56,792 bases of DNA, taken from positions 1 to 56,792 of the forward strand of contig JBFKFZ010000018.1 in NCBI GenBank assembly GCA_041633555.1, written 5' to 3'. The stretch comes from JAHEAO01 sp041633555 (GTDB lineage Bacteria > Pseudomonadota > Alphaproteobacteria > Rhodobacterales > Rhodobacteraceae). Positions 1-6,995 of this stretch are shown here, piece after piece. The notes beneath the pieces are model-generated. The model did not search any database and had not been told where the DNA came from. It saw only the letters and a program-made list of their open reading frames with translations. Made by a program: the position numbers and the translations under genes. Position 1 is the first letter of the stretch; each line of letters begins with the position of its first letter.

Positions 1-820
1 GCGAGAAGGCGTTTTCGGGGAAGAAGCGGCCCGCCATCAGCGGCCAGTCGGTAAAGCCGCGCCCGGCATCGATGCCCGCGACGAGCGCGCCGAGCAGGAC
101 CTGCAGGAAGGCGAAATGCATCAGGCCAGTGGTCATCGAAAAGAGCGGTGCCTCACGGCTGCGGCGGGCCTGCATCAGGTCAGCTTCGCGGCGGCTCAGC
201 AAGAGGACGTACCAGGTGATCATGCCGAGGATGACGAAGGCGAGGCCAAGATGCACGGCAAGGCGGTAACTGGCGACGTCAAGCCGGTCTCCCGTTAGGC
301 CGGAGGCGACCATCCACCAGCCGATCGCGCCCTGCAGGCCGCCCAGGATGCCAAGGCTCAAGAGCCGCATCGTCCAGCCAGTCGGAATGCGTTTGGTGGC
401 GAGGAAGAACACGAACCCCGCCGCCCAGACCAGCCCGATGACGCGGCCAAGCTGCCGATGGCCCCATTCCCACCAGTAGATCGACTTGAACTCGGCAAGC
501 GTCATGCCCTTGTTCTGCAACTGATATTCCGGGATTTCCTGGTACCGGGCGAACTCGGCCTCCCAGACCTCGGCGCTCATGGGCGGCAGCGCGCCGGTGA
601 CAGGCTTCCACTCGGTAATTGACAGGCCGGAATCGGTCAGCCGGGTCAGCCCGCCGACGACGATCATCAGCGCGACCAGCGCGAAAAGCAGGATCAGCCA
701 GGCTCGGATCGTCCCCCGTGCCCCGCCGCGCGCCTTGTCGATCAGGCCGGTTTGCGGTTTCGGGCGGTCGGGCGTCTTGTCGCTGCCGACTTCCTCGAAG
801 ATCGAACGTTTCTGGTTCAT
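1..820 (-). CDS. ctaA: heme A synthase, COX15/CtaA family (C-terminus cut by window edge)
   Basis: This membrane enzyme would oxidise the C8 methyl group of heme O to make heme A for aa3-type cytochrome oxidase. About 273 codons are visible and the frame is still open at the left edge. The start at 818-820 (MNQKRSIFEEVGSDK) gives a short cytoplasmic tail, then a first membrane helix (LILLFALVALMIVVGGLTR). The family signature TRLTDSGLSITEWKP follows, then WWEWGHRQLGR, which carries a probable heme-ligand histidine. Further hydrophobic segments (IGLVWAAGFVFFL, LGLAFVILGMITWYVLLL) fit the eight-helix family. This is the alphaproteobacterial and mitochondrial COX15 type. Family assignment is firm; the missing C-terminal part could not be checked. 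Confidence 0.93.
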   Translation of the reverse strand, partial: MNQKRSIFEEVGSDKTPDRPKPQTGLIDKARGGARGTIRAWLILLFALVALMIVVGGLTRLTDSGLSITEWKPVTGALPPMSAEVWEAEFARYQEIPEYQLQNKGMTLAEFKSIYWWEWGHRQLGRVIGLVWAAGFVFFLATKRIPTGWTMRLLSLGILGGLQGAIGWWMVASGLTGDRLDVASYRLAVHLGLAFVILGMITWYVLLLSRREADLMQARRSREAPLFSMTTGLMHFAFLQVLLGALVAGIDAGRGFTDWPLMAGRFFPENAFS

Positions 821-926
821 TGCGCCCCCGGAAATTCTGGCCGGACAGTATGGGAGGGGCTGTAGGGGATCAAGGGCGGTCGGACGGTCGCGCACCGCCC
901 GGCATCAGCCCTCTGCGCTTTGCATT

Positions 927-954
927 TTGAGCCGGTCGGCGGACATGCTAGATT
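927..954 (+). promoter_or_regulatory. possible sigma-70-like promoter for the gene at 1020
   Basis: TTGAGC (927-932) and TAGATT (949-954) are separated by 16 bases, about 65 bases before the start codon at 1020. This reading rests only on similarity to consensus hexamers. Confidence 0.35.
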
Positions 955-1019
955 GCGTCTCGTCAATTTTCCAAGACCAGCAGACCTCAACTCATTCATG
1001 CCAGCATTCGGAGGATACC

Positions 1020-1439
1020 ATGGCGGACAAGATCCCGGTTGTGATTGAAAAAGTCGTTGTTCGAAAAACCTTTGACGCAAAGGCTACGAAGGCGGTTCCC
1101 GACCACGTGGCCGCCGCCTTGGCCAAGGCCATCGGCAGATCGGGCAAACTCGAGATCAAGAGCAGGGTAGCCGGAAAGGACAAGGGCTTTGCAGTTGATT
1201 TCATGGCCCAGGAAATTGCGTATGACGAGAAGAAGGGCGCGATGTCGGCAAAGGTGCAGGCGGAACTTTCCACCTTGCCGGGACCGAAGATGTTCGCCTC
1301 TCTGACCGGTTCGGCGAAGATCGACGGGGTGAACCCGAAAAAGCTGGAGAATGACGTGAAAGACCTCCTGTCCAGCCTCGCCGATGACCTTGGCGGCAAG
1401 GCGCGCAAGGGGCTGGAAGGTAAGATCGGCAGTTTCTGA
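1020..1439 (+). CDS. hypothetical protein, 139 residues
   Basis: I do not recognise this protein. It starts with ATG at 1020 behind a strong ribosome-binding site (GGAGG at 1010-1014) and runs 139 residues. There is no signal peptide or membrane helix, so it is probably cytosolic. It is rich in lysine and alanine. A beta-rich first half (KIPVVIEKVVVRKTFD, LEIKSRVAGKDKGFAVDFMAQ) is followed by a helical C-terminus (KKLENDVKDLLSSLADDLGGKARKG is the end region). It is divergent from the heme A synthase gene and convergent with the cyclase gene. The ribosome-binding site, a candidate promoter at 927-954 and gene-like codon use support it being real. No function is proposed. Confidence 0.75.
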   Translation: MADKIPVVIEKVVVRKTFDAKATKAVPDHVAAALAKAIGRSGKLEIKSRVAGKDKGFAVDFMAQEIAYDEKKGAMSAKVQAELSTLPGPKMFASLTGSAKIDGVNPKKLENDVKDLLSSLADDLGGKARKGLEGKIGSF

Positions 1440-1508
1440 GCCATACTCCACCTGGCGGCGTGGCCACCGGGCGGGTCCCCCCTCAACTCTCCCCCGGGCG
1501 TGGCCCGT

Positions 1509-1612
1509 TCAGCCCTCGGGAATATGCGCGACGATTCGCAGGGGACCGCCCGATCCGCCCTCGATCTTCGTCGGTAGGGCGATGATCGTGCTTCCCGTTG
1601 GTGGCAGCCCAC
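1509..1612 (-). pseudogene. out-of-frame C-terminal tail of the cyclase gene
   Basis: On the minus strand, just beyond the TGA that ends the cyclase frame at 1613-1615, another frame encodes SGLPPTGSTIIALPTKIEGG followed by SGGPLRIVAHIPEG and a TGA at 1509-1511. This is the normal C-terminal signature of cyclase-family (kynurenine formamidase-like) proteins. Adding one base at about 1613-1617 (GCG-ATATGAGT read as GCG-AAT-ATG-AGT) would restore a single frame. The fragment is therefore the severed end of its neighbour and not a separate gene. Confidence 0.75.
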
Positions 1613-2297
1613 TCATATCGCGACGTTTTCAAAGGCAGGGATATTGTCCGTCATCAGTTCCACATTCGCGGCGAAATCCGTGGACTGGCCATAGTCGATC
1701 GAGGACGTATCAAGCCCGACCGCCGCGATGTTGCGCTCGACCAGCAGTGTCGCCCCGTCCAGGGCCGAACCGGGGAAATGCAGCTTGGGAACCGCGGCCT
1801 CTCCGCGTTCCGCGGTTCCCATATAGGTTTCGCGATCAGGATAGAGACCAGCGCGCCCGGTGTTGAGCAGCACGATGGCGCCTTCGGGGATCGGCCCGTG
1901 CTCGGACTCGAAGGCCTCGATATCGGCGGCGGTCACGAGGTAACCGACATCTGCGGCCGCCTGTTCACTGACGTCGATGACGAATCCCGGTCCGATCAGC
2001 TGGGAGATCGGCACCTGGTCGGCGGTGTTCGCCCCTTCGGCAAAATGGATCGGCGGATCGAGATGCGTGCCGCCATGCTCGGCGGCCGAGTAATTGTAGG
2101 CCGAGTAATAGAACCCGCCCTCGGTATGACCGGCGAAAACCTCTGTCTTCGTGAACATCTCGGCCGTAGGCCAATAGACCGAGTTTTCATTGAAGGCGTG
2201 GGTCAGATCAACCCAGCTGCCCTTGGAGAGATCCTGAGCGAAGGTGACGGTAGCTGAAAGGCAGACGGCAGAAACTGCCAAGGCAGGATATTTCATG
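1613..2297 (-). CDS. exported cyclase-family protein, frameshifted near its end
   Basis: This is a cyclase-family metal-dependent hydrolase related to kynurenine formamidase. The start at 2295-2297 follows AGGAGAAAGAGTC, a good ribosome-binding site, and gives a signal peptide (MKYPALAVSAVCLSATVTFA, then QDL), so the product is periplasmic. The metal-site motif HGGTHLDPPIHF is present, as are VDLTHAFNENSVYWPT and GAIVLLNTGR. The frame stops after PAFENVAI, about 34 residues short of the family length, and the missing end continues in another frame (1509-1612). The substrate cannot be told from the sequence. Either the gene is recently inactivated, or the product is a shortened protein, or one base is missing from the assembly. 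Confidence 0.8.
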
Positions 2298-2469
2298 ACT
2301 CTTTCTCCTATGAACCGCGCAGAAATAATCGCTGCGAACTGCACAAAATCTTTCGGCGGAGCGCATTGTCGGTAAACAGGAAACGGTTTGAGAGCCGGCG
2401 TCCTGAATCGCCACCTTCGGTCATGTTGGCGGCCTGACGCGGGCGCGCCACCGCATCTCAGCTAAAGAC

Positions 2470-3213
2470 CTACTTGCTCCGCTCCTTCCACCGCACCATC
2501 TGCCGCAACACTCCGTGCAGGATCTGCACGTCGGCGCGGGTCAGCGGCATCCGGGACCACATGTTGCGCAGCACGAGCTTCATGCTCGGGGCCTTGTCCT
2601 TGGGGAAGAAGAAGCCGGCCTCTGACAGTCGGTCTTCGTAATGGTCGCCCAGCTTCTCGATCTCTAGCTTGGTGGCAAAGTCGGTGCCGGCGAGATCCAC
2701 GCGCTCCTTCGGGGCCGCCTCGGCCTGACGGCGCCATTCATAGGCCAGGAGAAGCGCACATTGCGCGAGGTTCAGCGACGGGAAATCGGGGTTCACCGGG
2801 ACCGAGATTATCGCGTCGGCGAGCGCGATATCTTCGTTCTCGAGCCCGGCACGTTCGGGGCCGAAAAGGACAGCGATATTGCGCCCTTCGGCGGCCATGG
2901 CGCGAGCCTTCTCCATCGCGCGCTCCGGAGTCAGGACCGGTTTAGTCAGGTCGCGCCGGCGCGCCGTGGTGGCGAAGACATAGGTGCAATCGGCGATGGC
3001 CGCGCTGGTCGACTGATAAAGGCCGGCCTGATCCAGCAGCCGCCCCGCCCCGCTTGCCATTGCGACCGCCTTAGGGTTTGGCCAGCCGTCACGGGGAGCG
3101 ACGACGCGCATCCGGTCAAGGCCGAAATTCCACATCGCCCGGGCGGCAGCGCCGATATTCTCGCCCATCTGCGGTGCGACGAGGATGAAAGCGGGTTGGG
3201 CGGCACTGCTCAT
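2470..3213 (-). CDS. trmJ: tRNA (cytidine/uridine-2'-O-)-methyltransferase TrmJ-like, SPOUT family
   Basis: This 247-residue SPOUT-class enzyme should methylate the 2'-hydroxyl of nucleotide 32 in the anticodon loop of tRNAs, using S-adenosylmethionine. The conserved opening ILVAPQMGENIGAAARAMWN carries the catalytic asparagine and arginine of the family. The knotted SAM-binding site is shown by VLFGPERAGLENEDIALAD and by VNPDFPSLNLAQCALLLAYE. A C-terminal helical extension of about 80 residues matches TrmJ rather than TrmL. The start at 3211-3213 puts the catalytic motif within 20 residues of the N-terminus. The gene is divergent from the TfoX-like gene at 3281. The 2'-O-methyltransferase family is firm; the exact tRNA target is inferred. 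Confidence 0.9.
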   Translation of the reverse strand: MSSAAQPAFILVAPQMGENIGAAARAMWNFGLDRMRVVAPRDGWPNPKAVAMASGAGRLLDQAGLYQSTSAAIADCTYVFATTARRRDLTKPVLTPERAMEKARAMAAEGRNIAVLFGPERAGLENEDIALADAIISVPVNPDFPSLNLAQCALLLAYEWRRQAEAAPKERVDLAGTDFATKLEIEKLGDHYEDRLSEAGFFFPKDKAPSMKLVLRNMWSRMPLTRADVQILHGVLRQMVRWKERSK

Positions 3214-3280
3214 CGGGATCCTTTGGGATGTGCTCGGCGCGGTGATACGCTTGGGGCGGGTTTGACGCAAGGAGGCGAAG

Positions 3281-3610
3281 ATGGCCTATGACGAGGCCGC
3301 GGCGGCACTGTTGCGCGACGAGCTGGTCGATTGCGAAGGGGTGAGCGAGCGCAAGATGTTCGACGGATTGTGCTTCATAGTGAACGGTTACATGGTCTGC
3401 GGCGTTCACAAGGGCGGCGGCATGTTCCGGGTCGGCAAGGAGCGCGAGGCCGAGGCCATGGCGATCGCGGGCGCAGGTCCGATGGATTTCACCGGGCGCA
3501 AGATGGGCGGCATGATCAATGTCAGCGACGAGGCACTGGCCGACGACAGCAAGCGCAAGGCCTGGATGCTGATGGCGCTCGCCCATGCCGCGAGTTTGCC
3601 TGCGAAGTAG
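3281..3610 (+). CDS. TfoX/Sxy N-terminal-domain protein, 109 residues
   Basis: The product is a small soluble protein made only of the TfoX N-terminal domain. Typical stretches are VSERKMFDGLCFIVNGYMVC, FRVGKEREAEAMAI and MDFTGRKMGGMINVS. In gammaproteobacteria, full-length TfoX/Sxy proteins co-activate competence genes. Single-domain versions like this one are widespread in alphaproteobacteria and have no agreed function, so I do not transfer the competence role. The gene has GGAGG about 8 bases before the ATG at 3281 and lies 53 bases upstream of the thiE-like gene, so the two may be co-transcribed. Confidence 0.85.
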   Translation: MAYDEAAAALLRDELVDCEGVSERKMFDGLCFIVNGYMVCGVHKGGGMFRVGKEREAEAMAIAGAGPMDFTGRKMGGMINVSDEALADDSKRKAWMLMALAHAASLPAK

Positions 3611-3663
3611 CCAATCCCGAATTTCCCGGCTATAGCGGGCCGAATCCGTTGAGGGAGCCGGAC

Positions 3664-4284
3664 ATGGCCGAGACAGAGCGCCCGCAGATCTACCTGATCA
3701 CACCGGCAGAGGTGGAATTGTCCAGCTTTCCGAACCTGCTCGGCCGCATCCTCGACATGACAGAGGTCGCCTGTGTCCGGATGGCGCTGTCGACCCGCGA
3801 CGAAGATCGTCTTGCGCGCACCGGGGATGCCCTGCGAGAGGTCGCCCATTCCCGCGACGTGGCGATGGTCATCGCCGAGCACGGGCTGATGGTGAACCGG
3901 CTGGGCCTTGACGGCGTGCATCTGACGGACGGTGCCCGCTTGGTTCGGAAATGGCGAAAGGCGTTGGGCGCGGATGCCATCGTCGGGGCCCATTGCAGCG
4001 CCTCGCGGCATGAAGGCCTGTCGGCCGGGGAGGCCGGCGCCGACTATGTCAGCTTTGGCCCCGTCGGGCAGACAGCGCTCGGCGACGGCACTGTCGCAGA
4101 GGCAGAACTCTTTGAGTGGTGGTCCGAAATCATCGAGGTTCCGGTCGTCGCCGAGGGTGCGATGAATGAAGACCGCGTGAGAGAACTTTGTTCCATAACC
4201 GATTTCTTCGCCTTCGGAACGGAGATCTGGTCGGCAGAGGACCCGATTGCCAAGTTCCGGTCTTTCATGGCAGCGATGGATTAG
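3664..4284 (+). CDS. thiamine phosphate synthase-like (ThiE/TenI family) protein, diverged
   Basis: This 206-residue protein has the ThiE/TenI TIM-barrel fold. It opens with IYLITPAEVELSSF and contains GLDGVHLTDG and GADYVSFGPV, typical of thiamine phosphate synthase. In canonical ThiE the last motif continues as a GPVFPT.TK phosphate/diphosphate-binding loop. Here it reads GPVGQTALGDGT, and the usual RxKR-type substrate loop is not obvious. It may therefore be a diverged paralogue rather than the working ThiE. The start at 3664 follows AGGGAG. It overlaps olsA tail-to-tail by 20 bases. No other thiamine genes are nearby. Confidence 0.75.
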   Translation: MAETERPQIYLITPAEVELSSFPNLLGRILDMTEVACVRMALSTRDEDRLARTGDALREVAHSRDVAMVIAEHGLMVNRLGLDGVHLTDGARLVRKWRKALGADAIVGAHCSASRHEGLSAGEAGADYVSFGPVGQTALGDGTVAEAELFEWWSEIIEVPVVAEGAMNEDRVRELCSITDFFAFGTEIWSAEDPIAKFRSFMAAMD

Positions 4285-5098
4285 GCGGCAGCCCCGAACG
4301 TACCGCCGCCTCGCAATGGCGGGCCAATGCCTTGCGGTTGGGAAAATCGCGCACCCGGACCGGCTGATGATATATAAGTTCGACCTCGCCCTGCTGGGGG
4401 GTTGCGAGAACCTTCAGGAAGTGACCGCCAAAGTCCATCTCGGCCCACCAGCCATAGAACCTGGGATCCTCCCCCCTTGGCGCACGGTAGATCAGCGTCA
4501 CCGGCTGGATTGACAGGATGTCGCGCAGTTCTGGTGAGAAGAACGCCGCGAAAAGCGTTGATTTGAATGACAAGACCCTCAATCCATCCGTTGACGTTCC
4601 CTCCGGAAAGAACAACAGGGGATGGCCGAGCTTCAACCGTTCTTCGAATATGTTGGTGTGGTTGCGTGCCTCGCGCGGGTCGCGCTGGATAAAGACGGTG
4701 CCGGTCGCGCGGGCGAGCCAGCCGATCAGCGGCCACCCGGCGACCTCTGATTTCGAGACGAAATAGACCCGTTTTCGTGCATTCAGTGCAAAGATGTCGA
4801 GCCAGGACGCGTGGTTCGAGACGACGGCCCCGCGGTCCGGCATCATCGCGCCCCGCACGATGTAGCGGATACCGAGGATCAGGAAGGCGGCGCGGCAGAC
4901 GGTTTGAGTCACATGCGGGGTCCAGGGGCGATGCAGCCCGTGGACCGGACGCTCGATCAGCCGCAGCAGGAGAAGCACGGCCAGGCCTCCGAATATTGTC
5001 AGCAAGAACAGCGGAGTGCGAAGGGCAATCAGCAACCATCCCCGCAGAGGAATGGATTTCCGTGCGGGTTCATCAGCAGAAGTCCAGGGCCGGATCAC
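4265..5098 (-). CDS. olsA: lyso-ornithine lipid O-acyltransferase OlsA (PlsC-type acyltransferase)
   Basis: This 277-residue PlsC-family acyltransferase should add the second acyl chain to lyso-ornithine lipid, and may also act as a 1-acylglycerol-3-phosphate acyltransferase. The catalytic HX4D motif is in VSNHASWLD, and the substrate-binding FPEGTSTDG motif follows about 70 residues later. A hydrophobic N-terminal segment (LLIALRTPLFLLTIFGGLAV) anchors it in the inner membrane. Its ATG overlaps the stop codon of olsB in ATGA, so the two are translationally coupled. That pairing is the classical olsBA arrangement and is the main reason for choosing OlsA over a phospholipid-only role. Confidence 0.9.
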   Translation of the reverse strand: MIRPWTSADEPARKSIPLRGWLLIALRTPLFLLTIFGGLAVLLLLRLIERPVHGLHRPWTPHVTQTVCRAAFLILGIRYIVRGAMMPDRGAVVSNHASWLDIFALNARKRVYFVSKSEVAGWPLIGWLARATGTVFIQRDPREARNHTNIFEERLKLGHPLLFFPEGTSTDGLRVLSFKSTLFAAFFSPELRDILSIQPVTLIYRAPRGEDPRFYGWWAEMDFGGHFLKVLATPQQGEVELIYHQPVRVRDFPNRKALARHCEAAVRSGLPPNPSLP

Positions 5099-5874
5099 TG
5101 GTCGCGGCCTTTCATGTATAGATCGCGCTGGCGGCCGCTCATGCGGGCCGTATCCAGGATCAGGCAGACATCGGTGGTGTTGAAGGCCCTGTCGACAAAG
5201 GCGCCATCGCCCACATATCCGCCGAGCCTGAGATAGGCCTTGATCAGCGCGGGAGTGGCACGCATCGCGCGCGGACGGTCGATTTGATCTTCCGCCATCA
5301 GATCCATGCGCTGAAAATGGCCTGCACGAACACGGACCCTGAGCCCTTCGGGCGCGCGGTGGCGGTGATGCAACAACGACAGCGGTTCGGCCAGCGCAGC
5401 AACATCAGTGCCGTGAAAGCTGGCAACGCCGAAAAGGATCTCGATCCGGTGCTCTGCAACAAAGTCGGCCAGACCACCCCAGAGGTGATACATCGCTTTG
5501 CCGCCACGATAGGGCGCATCGACACAGGACCGGCCGAGTTCAAGCAGGCTGCGGCCGCTGGAAAGGAGCGGCGCAAGATCGTATTCGCGCGCGGTGTAGA
5601 AGCCGCCGAACCGGTCCGCATCCTCGCGCCGCATCAGCCGGTAGACCCCGACGACATGATCGAGCGTCGCGGGATCGCGGTCGAGATCAATCAGCACCAG
5701 ATGGTCGCAATGATCGTCGAACTCATCGCGCTCGAGCCGGGCGTCATGATCGACAAGCGGGCCGTCGCCGTCGAGCTCTTCGACAAAGACGCGGTAGCGA
5801 AGTCGCTGCGCTGCCGTCAGGTCTATCCCGGCGCGGGCAATCCGCAGCTCGAATCTGGGGGCTTTCGGGGTCAT
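5095..5874 (-). CDS. olsB: L-ornithine N-alpha-acyltransferase OlsB (GNAT-like hemolysin family)
   Basis: This enzyme transfers a 3-hydroxyacyl group from acyl carrier protein to the alpha-amino group of ornithine, the first step of ornithine-lipid synthesis. Typical motifs are AAQRLRYRVFVEELDGDGP, FDDHCDHL, VVGVYRLMR, SLLELGRSCVDAPYRGG and NTTDVCLILD. The protein is about 259 residues, usual for the family. I chose ATG at 5872-5874 (MTPKAPRF). A TTG at 5884-5886, four codons upstream, is the alternative, and neither has a strong ribosome-binding site. The gene is first in a two-gene operon with olsA. Ornithine lipids are phosphorus-free membrane lipids. Confidence 0.9.
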   Translation of the reverse strand: MTPKAPRFELRIARAGIDLTAAQRLRYRVFVEELDGDGPLVDHDARLERDEFDDHCDHLVLIDLDRDPATLDHVVGVYRLMRREDADRFGGFYTAREYDLAPLLSSGRSLLELGRSCVDAPYRGGKAMYHLWGGLADFVAEHRIEILFGVASFHGTDVAALAEPLSLLHHRHRAPEGLRVRVRAGHFQRMDLMAEDQIDRPRAMRATPALIKAYLRLGGYVGDGAFVDRAFNTTDVCLILDTARMSGRQRDLYMKGRDQ

Positions 5875-6017
5875 AAAGTCTGGCAACTCTTCACCCTGTT
5901 CAGGTTGGCGGGTTCTATGGCTCCTTCCCTCTCATTGCAAGGCACTGGGCCGCCGAACATGGCTTGGTTACACCTTACGGTTGTGTTAACTATGGCGCCG
6001 TATCACTCTAGGAACAG

Positions 6018-6200
6018 CTAGCTGTCGAATACCAGGTCCAATGCCACGATCCGACTGTCCAGAACTATCTTTCCGGCATGCTCGAACATGACCGTGACCC
6101 GGCCGCCGATGTTCGATTGGACCTGGCCGAGCCCCCAATCCGGCCGCGCCGGATTGCGGACTAGCATGCCGGGTTCCAGCAAGGCGTTCAAATCATCCAA
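6018..6200 (-). CDS. DUF3553 domain protein, 60 residues, TTG start
   Basis: The small soluble protein has the DUF3553 pattern: LEPGMLVRNPARPDWGLGQV, then GGRVTVMFEHAGKIVLD. This resembles a compact SH3-like fold. The frame has no ATG before its conserved region. The best start is TTG at 6198-6200, six bases after GGAGG, giving LDDLNALLEPGM. It is divergent from chpT, and the two start codons are only 21 bases apart, so the promoters and ribosome-binding sites must overlap. Function is unknown. Confidence 0.8.
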   Translation of the reverse strand: MDDLNALLEPGMLVRNPARPDWGLGQVQSNIGGRVTVMFEHAGKIVLDSRIVALDLVFDS

Positions 6201-6221
6201 ACCGATCCTCCTAAAGAAAGC

Positions 6222-6830
6222 ATGACCATGATGCCTACTGACACGCCTGACCTGACTGCGCTTATCGGATCGCGCATCTGTCATGACCTTATCAGCCCTC
6301 TCGGCGCGATCGGCAATGGGGTCGAGCTTATGGGTATGGCCGGCAAGGCCGCAGGGCCCGAGATGGACCTGATCGCCGAGAGCGTCGAAAACGCCAATGC
6401 CCGTATCAGGTTCTTTCGCGTCGCCTTCGGGGCAGCACATCCCGGACAGGTGATCGCGACCTCGGAAGTCACCGGCACGTTGCGGGACCTGACGAAGGGC
6501 AGCCGCTTCATAGTCGACTGGCAGGTCGCCGGGTCGCTGCAGCGGGCGCAGGTGAAGCTCGCGTTTCTGCTTCTGCAATGTTTCGAATCGGCGATGCCGC
6601 GCGGCGGCACCGTATCGGTGCGGACCGTGGGCGAGGAGTGGGCGCTGACCGGCGAAGCCGAGCCCCTGACAATCAACGCCGACCTCTGGTCGATGCTGAC
6701 GGCCCCGTCCACGAAATCCGGACTGGATCCGGCCGAGGTGCATTTCGCCCTTGCCCCGATGGCCGCCGCCGCGATCGAGCGTCAACTGACCGTGGAGATA
6801 TCGGAAAAGCTCGCCCGGGTGCGGTTCTAG
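6222..6830 (+). CDS. chpT: histidine phosphotransferase ChpT
   Basis: ChpT passes phosphoryl groups from the hybrid kinase CckA to CtrA and CpdR, which control cell cycle in Caulobacter and motility and gene-transfer-agent genes in Rhodobacterales. The protein is 202 residues. The phosphorylatable histidine lies in SRICHDLISPLGAIGNGVEL, the dimerisation-helix signature, followed by a degenerate ATPase-like domain (WQVAGSLQRAQVKLAFLLLQ; FALAPMAAAAIERQL near the end). The start at 6222 follows AAAGAAAG, with other in-frame ATGs at 6228 and 6231. Neither cckA nor ctrA is in the window, but a full CtrA-type site is present at 18000-18015. Confidence 0.9.
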   Translation: MTMMPTDTPDLTALIGSRICHDLISPLGAIGNGVELMGMAGKAAGPEMDLIAESVENANARIRFFRVAFGAAHPGQVIATSEVTGTLRDLTKGSRFIVDWQVAGSLQRAQVKLAFLLLQCFESAMPRGGTVSVRTVGEEWALTGEAEPLTINADLWSMLTAPSTKSGLDPAEVHFALAPMAAAAIERQLTVEISEKLARVRF

Positions 6831-6860
6831 CCACGGGCCAGCCACAATGAGCGGCGAGAG

Positions 6861-6881
6861 GCCCCGGATCATGGCCGGGGC
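6861..6881. terminator. GC-rich hairpin between convergent chpT and proA
   Basis: GCCCCGG and CCGGGGC form a 7-bp stem around ATCATGG in the gap where chpT and proA converge. The only T-rich stretch (GGTTCTTTC) is about 13 bases away on the plus strand, so this is at best a weak terminator. Confidence 0.35.
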
Positions 6882-6995
6882 GCGGTAGCGCTCGGTTCTT
6901 TCAAGTCGACAGAACTCTTCGACAGGGGCAAAGGTATCTCGTCACACGGTGCAGGCGGCACTGCGGCGGGGCGTCGGGCTGCGGGAATGACAGGA

